From Flavobacterium sp. PMTSA4 (GTDB lineage Bacteria > Bacteroidota > Bacteroidia > Flavobacteriales > Flavobacteriaceae), in assembly GCF_032098525.1 (NCBI RefSeq), contig NZ_CP134890.1, positions 186,001 through 250,000 of the forward strand: a stretch of 64,000 nt of DNA. The letters are read 5' to 3'. The number at the start of each line of letters is the position of its first letter. Position 1 is the first letter of the stretch. Below are positions 27,601-35,239 of the stretch, piece by piece. The translations under genes and the position numbers were made by a program. The notes beneath the pieces were generated by a model that saw only the letters and a list, made by a program, of their open reading frames with translations, was not told where the DNA came from and searched no databases.

Positions 27601-30600
27601 ACGGTGAATGCACCAGCTGCATCATCAACAAGTGCTTGTGCTTATGCAGACCAAGCAGCAGTTAATGCAGCGTTTGCGACGTGGTTAGGTGGCTTTACGG
27701 TAAGTGGCGGATGTAACCCACAAGGCAGCTATGGAGAAGTAAGTGCTCCAAATGCATGTGGCGGAACCACAACAGTTACTTATACTGTAATGGATAAATG
27801 TTACCAAACATCAACAGTAACGAGAGCCTTTACTATCACACCAGCACCACAAGTAACGGTGAATGCACCAGCTGCATCATCAACAAGTGCTTGTGCTTAT
27901 GCAGACCAAGCAGCAGTTAATGCAGCGTTTGCGACGTGGTTAGGTGGCTTTACGGTAAGTGGCGGATGTAACCCACAAGGCAGCTATGGAGAAGTAAGTG
28001 CTCCAAATGCTTGTGGCGGAACCACAACAGTTACTTATACTGTAATGGATAAATGTTACCAAACATCAACAGTAACGAGAGCCTTTACTATCACACCAGC
28101 ACCACAAGTAACGGTGAATGCACCAGCTGCATCATCAACAAGTGCTTGTGCTTATGCAGACCAAGCAGCAGTTAATGCAGCGTTTGCGACGTGGTTAGGT
28201 GGCTTTACGGTAAGTGGCGGATGTAACCCACAAGGCAGCTATGGAGAAGTAAGTGCTCCAAATGCATGTGGCGGAACCACAACAGTTACTTATACTGTAA
28301 TGGATAAATGTTACCAAACATCAACAGTAACGAGAGCCTTTACCATCACACCAGCACCACAAGTAACGGTGAATGCACCAGCTGCATCATCAACAAGTGC
28401 TTGTGCTTATGCAGACCAAGCAGCAGTTAATGCAGCGTTTGCGACGTGGTTAGGTGGCTTTACGGTAAGTGGCGGATGTAACCCACAAGGCAGCTATGGA
28501 GAAGTAAGTGCTCCAAATGCATGTGGCGGAACCACAACAGTTACTTATACTGTAATGGATAAATGTTACCAAACATCAACAGTAACGAGAGCCTTTACTA
28601 TCACACCAGCACCACAAGTAACGGTGAATGCACCAGCTGCATCATCAACCAGTGCTTGTGCTTATGCAGACCAAGCAGCAGTTAATGCAGCGTTTGCGAC
28701 GTGGTTAGGTGGCTTTACGGTAAGTGGAGGCTGTAACCCACAAGGCAGCTATGGAGAAGTAAGTGCTCCAAATGCATGTGGCGGAACCACAACAGTTACT
28801 TATACTGTAATGGATAAATGTTACCAAACATCAACAGTAACGAGAGCCTTTACTATCACACCAGCACCACAAGTAACGGTGAATGCACCAGCTGCATCAT
28901 CAACCAGTGCTTGTGCTTATGCAGACCAAGCAGCAGTTAATGCAGCGTTTGCGACGTGGTTAGGTGGCTTTACGGTAAGTGGCGGATGTAACCCACAAGG
29001 CAGCTATGGAGAAGTAAGTGCTCCAAATGCTTGTGGCGGAACCACAACAGTTACTTATACTGTAATGGATAAATGTTACCAAACATCAACAGTAACGAGA
29101 GCCTTTACTATCACACCAGCACCACAAGTAACGGTGAATGCACCAGCTGCATCATCAACCAGTGCTTGTGCTTATGCAGACCAAGCAGCAGTTAATGCAG
29201 CGTTTGCGACGTGGTTAGGTGGCTTTACGGTAAGTGGAGGCTGTAACCCACAAGGCAGCTATGGAGAAGTAAGTGCTCCAAATGCATGTGGCGGAACCAC
29301 AACAGTTACTTATACTGTAATGGATAAATGTTACCAAACATCAACAGTAACGAGAGCCTTTACTATCACACCAGCACCACAAGTAACGGTGAATGCACCA
29401 GCTGCATCATCAACCAGTGCTTGTGCTTATGCAGACCAAGCAGCAGTTAATGCAGCGTTTGCGACGTGGTTAGGTGGCTTTACGGTAAGTGGCGGATGTA
29501 ACCCACAAGGCAGCTATGGAGAAGTAAGTGCTCCAAATGCTTGTGGCGGAACCACAACAGTTACTTATACTGTAATGGATAAATGTTACCAAACATCAAC
29601 AGTAACGAGAGCCTTTACTATCACACCAGCACCACAAGTAACGGTGAATGCACCAGCTGCATCATCAACAAGTGCTTGTGCTTATGCAGACCAAGCAGCA
29701 GTTAATGCAGCGTTTGCGACGTGGTTAGGTGGCTTTACGGTAAGTGGCGGATGTAACCCACAAGGCAGCTATGGAGAAGTAAGTGCTCCAAATGCATGTG
29801 GCGGAACCACAACAGTTACTTATACTGTAATGGATAAATGTTACCAAACATCAACAGTAACGAGAGCCTTTACCATCACACCAGCACCACAAGTAACGGT
29901 GAATGCACCAGCTGCATCATCAACAAGTGCTTGTGCTTATGCAGACCAAGCAGCAGTTAATGCAGCGTTTGCGACGTGGTTAGGTGGCTTTACGGTAAGT
30001 GGCGGATGTAACCCACAAGGCAGCTATGGAGAAGTAAGTGCTCCAAATGCATGTGGCGGAACCACAACAGTTACTTATACTGTAATGGATAAATGTTACC
30101 AAACATCAACAGTAACGAGAGCCTTTACTATCACACCAGCACCACAAGTAACGGTGAATGCACCAGCTGCATCATCAACCAGTGCTTGTGCTTATGCAGA
30201 CCAAGCAGCAGTTAATGCAGCGTTTGCGACGTGGTTAGGTGGCTTTACGGTAAGTGGAGGCTGTAACCCACAAGGCAGCTATGGAGAAGTAAGTGCTCCA
30301 AATGCATGTGGCGGAACCACAACAGTTACTTATACTGTAATGGATAAATGTTACCAAACATCAACAGTAACGAGAGCCTTTACTATCACACCAGCACCAC
30401 AAGTAACGGTGAATGCACCAGCTGCATCATCAACCAGTGCTTGTGCTTATGCAGACCAAGCAGCAGTTAATGCAGCGTTTGCGACGTGGTTAGGTGGCTT
30501 TACGGTAAGTGGCGGATGTAACCCACAAGGCAGCTATGGAGAAGTAAGTGCTCCAAATGCATGTGGCGGAACCACAACAGTTACTTATACTGTAATGGAT

Positions 30601-30744
30601 AAATGTTACCAAACATCAACAGTAACGAGAGCCTTTACTATCACACCAGCACCACAAGTAACGGTGAATGCACCAGCTGCATCATCAACAAGTGCTTGTG
30701 CTTATGCAGACCAAGCAGCAGTTAATGCAGCGTTTCGTGGTTAG
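24637..30744 (+). CDS. Giant T9SS adhesin, N-terminal part: HYR-like repeats, stopped by a TAG in repeat 17
   Basis: These 2035 residues are the first two thirds of one gene that, but for an in-frame TAG at 30742-30744, would run to 33840 (3067 residues). An in-frame ATG at 24649 is an alternative start. Residues 1-53 form a long charged leader before a hydrophobic segment (54-73, ending near STAQ). A domain starting LDGDPNDWG (about 77-315) looks CBM9/DOMON-like. Three Ig/PKD-like domains follow (about 320-560), then one diverged and 16 near-identical 85-residue HYR-like repeats, each with four cysteines. If the TAG is real, this product lacks the sorting domain and should stay in the periplasm. 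Confidence 0.82.
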   Translation: MLNIMKNITLFKFLGFSSSDNCVVSRRENGFKLDFSKVTSVEECCSETKKKPKGVMGILVLLMLFLFSNISTAQITLDGDPNDWGTLLSTPGGIKARITDPIDGTDDIWTLGSKDVQQISQWAWTTNSSNDKNNMANVGYYFDGTFLYFFADRRANNGDSAIGFWILQDSVGKLGVTSGGFSGQHIDGDILMISHFVNGGAVADINAYRWTNGALDPTPIPLPTSGLDARVNVNTVNSPPSWNYVPKFGAAGTYPPSSFFEGYIDLSSVNFNLSVCLGTFLAETRNSQSLTASLEDLARGRFGSVPAPKTLVGSSFCSSSPNSGTITLANSETQVSYQLKKDSDDTNVQVAQLGTGGTLTWSNLPAGNYYVVATNTISECTTLIGRPTAVTVVQSPTVSVNSPSKCSNDPAVSITATVNPAGTYTYVWTVPQGASNPGNVASFNATVGGSYSVVVTNGSTNCSGSGSGTLTVNPSPNLVTNNPAPVCAPLTVDLTLPAVTTGSNLQGGTLTYWTNSGATTPLNNPSAVSASGTYYIKVTTSANCTDIKPVTVTIIPVIPIVINCPQNSSTSACAYADQAAVNAAFATWLGGFTASGGNGTLVTSGLQNLSAPNLCAGGNVTVNFSASDDCGKQATCSATFTITAAPQVTVNAPAASSTSACAYADQAAVNAAFATWLGGFTVSGGCNPQGSYGEVSAPNACGGTTTVTYTVMDKCYQTSTVTRAFTITPAPQVTVNAPAASSTSACAYADQAAVNAAFATWLGGFTVSGGCNPQGSYGEVSAPNACGGTTTVTYTVMDKCYQTSTVTRAFTITPAPQVTVNAPAASSTSACAYADQAAVNAAFATWLGGFTVSGGCNPQGSYGEVSAPNACGGTTTVTYTVMDKCYQTSTVTRAFTITPAPQVTVNAPAASSTSACAYADQAAVNAAFATWLGGFTVSGGCNPQGSYGEVSAPNACGGTTTVTYTVMDKCYQTSTVTRAFTITPAPQVTVNAPAASSTSACAYADQAAVNAAFATWLGGFTVSGGCNPQGSYGEVSAPNACGGTTTVTYTVMDKCYQTSTVTRAFTITPAPQVTVNAPAASSTSACAYADQAAVNAAFATWLGGFTVSGGCNPQGSYGEVSAPNACGGTTTVTYTVMDKCYQTSTVTRAFTITPAPQVTVNAPAASSTSACAYADQAAVNAAFATWLGGFTVSGGCNPQGSYGEVSAPNACGGTTTVTYTVMDKCYQTSTVTRAFTITPAPQVTVNAPAASSTSACAYADQAAVNAAFATWLGGFTVSGGCNPQGSYGEVSAPNACGGTTTVTYTVMDKCYQTSTVTRAFTITPAPQVTVNAPAASSTSACAYADQAAVNAAFATWLGGFTVSGGCNPQGSYGEVSAPNACGGTTTVTYTVMDKCYQTSTVTRAFTITPAPQVTVNAPAASSTSACAYADQAAVNAAFATWLGGFTVSGGCNPQGSYGEVSAPNACGGTTTVTYTVMDKCYQTSTVTRAFTITPAPQVTVNAPAASSTSACAYADQAAVNAAFATWLGGFTVSGGCNPQGSYGEVSAPNACGGTTTVTYTVMDKCYQTSTVTRAFTITPAPQVTVNAPAASSTSACAYADQAAVNAAFATWLGGFTVSGGCNPQGSYGEVSAPNACGGTTTVTYTVMDKCYQTSTVTRAFTITPAPQVTVNAPAASSTSACAYADQAAVNAAFATWLGGFTVSGGCNPQGSYGEVSAPNACGGTTTVTYTVMDKCYQTSTVTRAFTITPAPQVTVNAPAASSTSACAYADQAAVNAAFATWLGGFTVSGGCNPQGSYGEVSAPNACGGTTTVTYTVMDKCYQTSTVTRAFTITPAPQVTVNAPAASSTSACAYADQAAVNAAFATWLGGFTVSGGCNPQGSYGEVSAPNACGGTTTVTYTVMDKCYQTSTVTRAFTITPAPQVTVNAPAASSTSACAYADQAAVNAAFATWLGGFTVSGGCNPQGSYGEVSAPNACGGTTTVTYTVMDKCYQTSTVTRAFTITPAPQVTVNAPAASSTSACAYADQAAVNAAFRG

Positions 30745-32675
30745 GTGGCTTTACCATGTAACCCACAAGGCAGCTATGGAGAAGTAAGTGCTCCAAATGC
30801 TTGTGGCGGAACCACAACAGTTACTTATACTGTAATGGATAAATGTTACCAAACATCAACAGTAACGAGAGCCTTTACTATCACACCAGCACCACAAGTA
30901 ACGGTGAATGCACCAGCTGCATCATCAACCAGTGCTTGTGCTTATGCAGACCAAGCAGCAGTTAATGCAGCGTTTGCGACGTGGTTAGGTGGCTTTACGG
31001 TAAGTGGCGGATGTAACCCACAAGGCAGCTATGGAGAAGTAAGTGCTCCAAATGCTTGTGGCGGAACCACAACAGTTACTTATACTGTAATGGATAAATG
31101 TTACCAAACATCAACAGTAACGAGAGCCTTTACTATCACACCAGCACCACAAGTAACGGTGAATGCACCAGCTGCATCATCAACAAGTGCTTGTGCTTAT
31201 GCAGACCAAGCAGCAGTTAATGCAGCGTTTGCGACGTGGTTAGGTGGCTTTACGGTAAGTGGCGGATGTAACCCACAAGGCAGCTATGGAGAAGTAAGTG
31301 CTCCAAATGCATGTGGCGGAACCACAACAGTTACTTATACTGTAATGGATAAATGTTACCAAACATCAACAGTAACGAGAGCCTTTACTATCACACCAGC
31401 ACCACAAGTAACGGTGAATGCACCAGCTGCATCATCAACAAGTGCTTGTGCTTATGCAGACCAAGCAGCAGTTAATGCAGCGTTTGCGACGTGGTTAGGT
31501 GGCTTTACGGTAAGTGGCGGATGTAACCCACAAGGCAGCTATGGAGAAGTAAGTGCTCCAAATGCTTGTGGCGGAACCACAACAGTTACTTATACTGTAA
31601 TGGATAAATGTTACCAAACATCAACAGTAACGAGAGCCTTTACTATCACACCAGCACCACAAGTAACGGTGAATGCACCAGCTGCATCATCAACAAGTGC
31701 TTGTGCTTATGCAGACCAAGCAGCAGTTAATGCAGCGTTTGCGACGTGGTTAGGTGGCTTTACGGTAAGTGGCGGATGTAACCCACAAGGCAGCTATGGA
31801 GAAGTAAGTGCTCCAAATGCATGTGGCGGAACCACAACAGTTACTTATACTGTAATGGATAAATGTTACCAAACATCAACAGTAACGAGAGCCTTTACCA
31901 TCACACCAGCACCACAAGTAACGGTGAATGCACCAGCTGCATCATCAACAAGTGCTTGTGCTTATGCAGACCAAGCAGCAGTTAATGCAGCGTTTGCGAC
32001 GTGGTTAGGTGGCTTTACGGTAAGTGGCGGATGTAACCCACAAGGCAGCTATGGAGAAGTAAGTGCTCCAAATGCATGTGGCGGAACCACAACAGTTACT
32101 TATACTGTAATGGATAAATGTTACCAAACATCAACAGTAACGAGAGCCTTTACTATCACACCAGCACCACAAGTAACGGTGAATGCACCAGCTGCATCAT
32201 CAACCAGTGCTTGTGCTTATGCAGACCAAGCAGCAGTTAATGCAGCGTTTGCGACGTGGTTAGGTGGCTTTACGGTAAGTGGCGGATGTAACCCACAAGG
32301 CAGCTATGGAGAAGTAAGTGCTCCAAATGCATGTGGCGGAACCACAACAGTTACTTATACTGTAATGGATAAATGTTACCAAACATCAACAGTAACGAGA
32401 GCCTTTACTATCACACCAGCACCACAAGTAACGGTGAATGCACCAGCTGCATCATCAACAAGTGCTTGTGCTTATGCAGACCAAGCAGCAGTTAATGCAG
32501 CGTTTGCGACGTGGTTAGGTGGCTTTACGGTAAGTGGCGGATGTAACCCACAAGGCAGCTATGGAGAAGTAAGTGCTCCAAATGCTTGTGGCGGAACCAC
32601 AACAGTTACTTATACTGTAATGGATAAATGTTACCAAACATCAACAGTAACGAGAGCCTTTACTATCACACCAGC
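26571..32675 (+). repeat. Tandem array of 24 near-identical 255-bp units
   Basis: Sixteen 255-bp units (26571-30650), one 240-bp damaged unit (30651-30890) and seven more 255-bp units (30891-32675) encode an 85-residue HYR-like repeat. The intact units differ, as far as I can read, only at five two-state sites, all silent: ACA/ACC before AGTGC, GGC/GGA with GGA/GGC in the glycine pair, GCT/GCA before TGT, and ACT/ACC before ATC. One diverged unit precedes the array (from about 26310) and another follows it (32676-32930). The DNA-level identity points to recent expansion or gene conversion. Confidence 0.95.
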
Positions 32676-33840
32676 ACCAGTCTTGGTATTAAATTCACCT
32701 GACAGCACAATAATCAGTTCATGTGATTATGCAGACCAAGCGGCAGTTGATGCAGCTTTCGCTACATGGTTAAGTCAATTTGGTGTGACTGGAGGATGTG
32801 ATCCAAAAGGTAATTATGGTGAGCCATTAGCTCCTCAATTATGTACTGGTGGAACTACAACAGTGACATTTGTTGTGACTGATACTTGTAATACAGCAGA
32901 TGTAACTGAAACATTTACAGTTGTACCAGCTGAAACATTAACTGTTACATGTCCAGCTTATAGATTTGTAAAATGTGGAGAAAATCCAAGTATTGCATTT
33001 GAGGAATGGAAAAATGGATTTAGTTATTCAGGAGGTTGCGTTAATGTAACTGTTACAGATTTGACACAATACCAAATTCCAGAACCAGGTACTGAGTTGG
33101 TTATAACTTATACGGTATCCGATAATTGTCAGTCAGCTTCTTGTACAGCAAGATTTATTATTGAGGTGTGCGGTACTGAAGGGTGTACATTAGGATATTG
33201 GAAAAACCATACTAATAGATGGTGTTCTTCATATACTACTTGTGATTTATTCGGTGCAGTGTTTACAAGTGCACCAGCAAATTTATCTAATTTGACGCTG
33301 TTGCAAGCATTAAATTTAGGTGGCGGAGGAATTTACAACTTGGCTCGTCAAGGAGTTGCAGCTTTATTAAATGCATGTAGTGATGATGTGGATTATATTG
33401 GATATCAAGATAATGTACAATCAATTATTGATGCCGTTAACCAAGCTTATGCAACTGGAGGCAGTGCACCAGGAATATTAGGTTCTGAATTAGATACTTT
33501 TAACAATGCTGGCTGTCCTTTAGGAGGAACAAGAGCTACTACAGCACCAAATTGTAATTCATCTGTAGCTCCAAACTTATTTACATCATTAAATAGAATT
33601 GGAGTAAAAGTATATCCTAATCCATATACAGATAACTTTAATATAAATGTTTCTACGACAAACAATTCTAAAGTATCAGTATCAATCTATGATATGATTG
33701 GAAGATTAATTGAGACAATAGAAATTAATCCAACTGAATCAAACGAAATTAAAGTTGGGGATAAATATCCATCTGGAGTTTACAATGTAATAGTATCTCA
33801 AGGAGTTGAAGTGAAAACACTAAGAGTTATTAAAAGATAA
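30745..33840 (+). CDS. Giant T9SS adhesin, C-terminal part with sorting domain
   Basis: This frame is the direct in-frame continuation of the gene that starts at 24637; a GTG at 30745 follows the TAG, but I see no reason to think translation starts there. It holds the rest of repeat 17, seven full HYR-like repeats, two diverged ones (to about 33165), and a Cys-rich domain starting CTLGYWKNHTNRWC. That domain continues with LLQALNLGGGGIYNLARQ and ends at AGCPLGG. Residues about 950-1031 (VYPNPYTDNF, SIYDMIGRLIETIE, GVYNVIV, RVIKR) are a type A T9SS sorting domain. A separate protein from this part would lack a signal peptide, so the split is a defect or an assembly error. Confidence 0.8.
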   Translation: MALPCNPQGSYGEVSAPNACGGTTTVTYTVMDKCYQTSTVTRAFTITPAPQVTVNAPAASSTSACAYADQAAVNAAFATWLGGFTVSGGCNPQGSYGEVSAPNACGGTTTVTYTVMDKCYQTSTVTRAFTITPAPQVTVNAPAASSTSACAYADQAAVNAAFATWLGGFTVSGGCNPQGSYGEVSAPNACGGTTTVTYTVMDKCYQTSTVTRAFTITPAPQVTVNAPAASSTSACAYADQAAVNAAFATWLGGFTVSGGCNPQGSYGEVSAPNACGGTTTVTYTVMDKCYQTSTVTRAFTITPAPQVTVNAPAASSTSACAYADQAAVNAAFATWLGGFTVSGGCNPQGSYGEVSAPNACGGTTTVTYTVMDKCYQTSTVTRAFTITPAPQVTVNAPAASSTSACAYADQAAVNAAFATWLGGFTVSGGCNPQGSYGEVSAPNACGGTTTVTYTVMDKCYQTSTVTRAFTITPAPQVTVNAPAASSTSACAYADQAAVNAAFATWLGGFTVSGGCNPQGSYGEVSAPNACGGTTTVTYTVMDKCYQTSTVTRAFTITPAPQVTVNAPAASSTSACAYADQAAVNAAFATWLGGFTVSGGCNPQGSYGEVSAPNACGGTTTVTYTVMDKCYQTSTVTRAFTITPAPVLVLNSPDSTIISSCDYADQAAVDAAFATWLSQFGVTGGCDPKGNYGEPLAPQLCTGGTTTVTFVVTDTCNTADVTETFTVVPAETLTVTCPAYRFVKCGENPSIAFEEWKNGFSYSGGCVNVTVTDLTQYQIPEPGTELVITYTVSDNCQSASCTARFIIEVCGTEGCTLGYWKNHTNRWCSSYTTCDLFGAVFTSAPANLSNLTLLQALNLGGGGIYNLARQGVAALLNACSDDVDYIGYQDNVQSIIDAVNQAYATGGSAPGILGSELDTFNNAGCPLGGTRATTAPNCNSSVAPNLFTSLNRIGVKVYPNPYTDNFNINVSTTNNSKVSVSIYDMIGRLIETIEINPTESNEIKVGDKYPSGVYNVIVSQGVEVKTLRVIKR

Positions 33841-33862
33841 TTTAAAAAAGTAAATGATCAAA

Positions 33863-33894
33863 AAAACCTCTTCAGTAATTGAAGAGGTTTTTTT
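33863..33894 (+). terminator. Rho-independent terminator of the giant adhesin
   Basis: AAAACCTCTTC (33863-33873) pairs perfectly with GAAGAGGTTTT (33881-33891), followed by T residues, 22 nt after the stop codon. Confidence 0.9.
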
Positions 33895-34111
33895 ATTGTT
33901 ATCCATGTTAAAAAAAAGTATAAATCAATAATATAAACAGTTAAGTACAATTATTGTTTCGAAGTTATTAAATGAAAAAGGATAAAAGAAAAATGATTCA
34001 AGTTTAATACTCTAGATGATCTTCAATGACTTTATTATTAAAAATAATAAAATGATAAACAGTTGATTAATCATATTATTTTCAAAAAAGCCATCAAGCC
34101 CAAAAAAATAT

Positions 34112-35059
34112 TTAATTGTTTTCAGAGTTTGAATTTTTTAGAGAAACAAGAATTCCAGCTAATAATGAGATAGCAATAAATCCTAAAGAAATCCATTCGG
34201 GAAATTTATAATAATGAACAATTAGCATTTTGATACCCACAAAGGTTAAGATTGCAATTAAACTATATTCTAAATAACTAAACTTTTCTAACATATTAGC
34301 TAAAAAGAAATACATCGAACGTAATCCAAGAATTGCAAAAATATTAGAGCTAAATACTAAAAAAGGATCAGATGTAATAGCTAAAATTGCAGGAACACTA
34401 TCCATTGCAAACAAAACATCCATTAATTCTATAACAATTAGAGCTACAAATAATGGTGTGGCAAACGTAATATGTCTTTTTCTAATAAAAAACTTTTGTC
34501 CTTCAATGTGCATAGTAACCGGAATTATTTTTCGAAGATTTCTAAAAATGAATGATTTTTTTGGATTGAAATTTTCATTTTCACCTTTAAAAAGCATTTT
34601 GGCGGCAGTAAAAATTAAAAATGCTCCAAAAACATAAGTCATCCAACTAAATTTATTGATAAGTAAAACTCCAAAATATATCATTAAACCTCTAAAAACT
34701 ATTGCTCCTAGAATACCCCAGAACAATACTCTATGTTGAAATTTCTGTGGAATTTTGAAAGAAGAGAACACAACAGCAATTACAAAAATATTGTCAACAC
34801 TTAAGGATAATTCAATTAAATAACCAGTAATATATTTTATGGAAGCTAACGTTGGAGTAAGTTTAGTTGGATTCTCGATATAATTATTTTGGTATATCCA
34901 ATATATCACTCCAGAAAATATAAATGAAATAACCACAAATATAGTTGTCCATTTGCCAGCTTCTTTTGATGAAATTATATGAGGATTTTTATTAAAAACT
35001 CCTAAATCTAGTGCTAAAAAAAATAATATTGCGGTAAGAAATAATATCCAAACAATCAT
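34112..35059 (-). CDS. TerC family integral membrane protein
   Basis: This 315-residue protein has about nine transmembrane helices. The TerC signature acidic sites are present: SLSVDNIFVIAVVFSSF (about residues 85-101) and MDVLFAMDSVPAILAI (about 213-228). Members (TerC, Alx, MeeF/MeeY) are linked to tellurite resistance, alkaline response and Mn2+ efflux or metalation of exported enzymes. Length and motifs are complete. It is divergent from glutamine synthetase III and monocistronic. Mn2+ export is the likely role by family knowledge, not from local evidence. Confidence 0.92.
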   Translation of the reverse strand: MIVWILFLTAILFFLALDLGVFNKNPHIISSKEAGKWTTIFVVISFIFSGVIYWIYQNNYIENPTKLTPTLASIKYITGYLIELSLSVDNIFVIAVVFSSFKIPQKFQHRVLFWGILGAIVFRGLMIYFGVLLINKFSWMTYVFGAFLIFTAAKMLFKGENENFNPKKSFIFRNLRKIIPVTMHIEGQKFFIRKRHITFATPLFVALIVIELMDVLFAMDSVPAILAITSDPFLVFSSNIFAILGLRSMYFFLANMLEKFSYLEYSLIAILTFVGIKMLIVHYYKFPEWISLGFIAISLLAGILVSLKNSNSENN

Positions 35060-35145
35060 ATTGAGTAATTTTTATCAAATATAAGTCAATTGTTCATAGT
35101 ATAAAAATTAGCTTAAAAAATAAAAATGTGAAATGTTGATAATTT

Positions 35146-35218
35146 TACCCCTAAAAAAATAGGGTATTTTTATTTTAAGATTAAAATAATGCTATATTTG
35201 CATCAAAATACTAGGGTA
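35146..35218 (+). promoter_or_regulatory. Promoter and candidate operator of glutamine synthetase III
   Basis: TATATTTG (35193-35200) fits the -7 consensus. An inverted repeat TACCC (35146-35150) / GGGTA (35162-35166) lies upstream. The heptamer TAGGGTA occurs twice, at 35160-35166 and 35212-35218, 52 bp apart (about five helical turns), so the copies flank the -7 box and the likely start point. Nitrogen control is inference from the gene. Confidence 0.45.
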
Positions 35219-35239
35219 TAATTTTAAAAATTAATTTTT

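Noticed and set aside
30745..33840. Independent gene starting at the GTG after the internal TAG
   Set aside because: It begins in mid-repeat, has no signal peptide or promoter, and is in the same frame as the upstream part. It is the tail of the broken adhesin gene.
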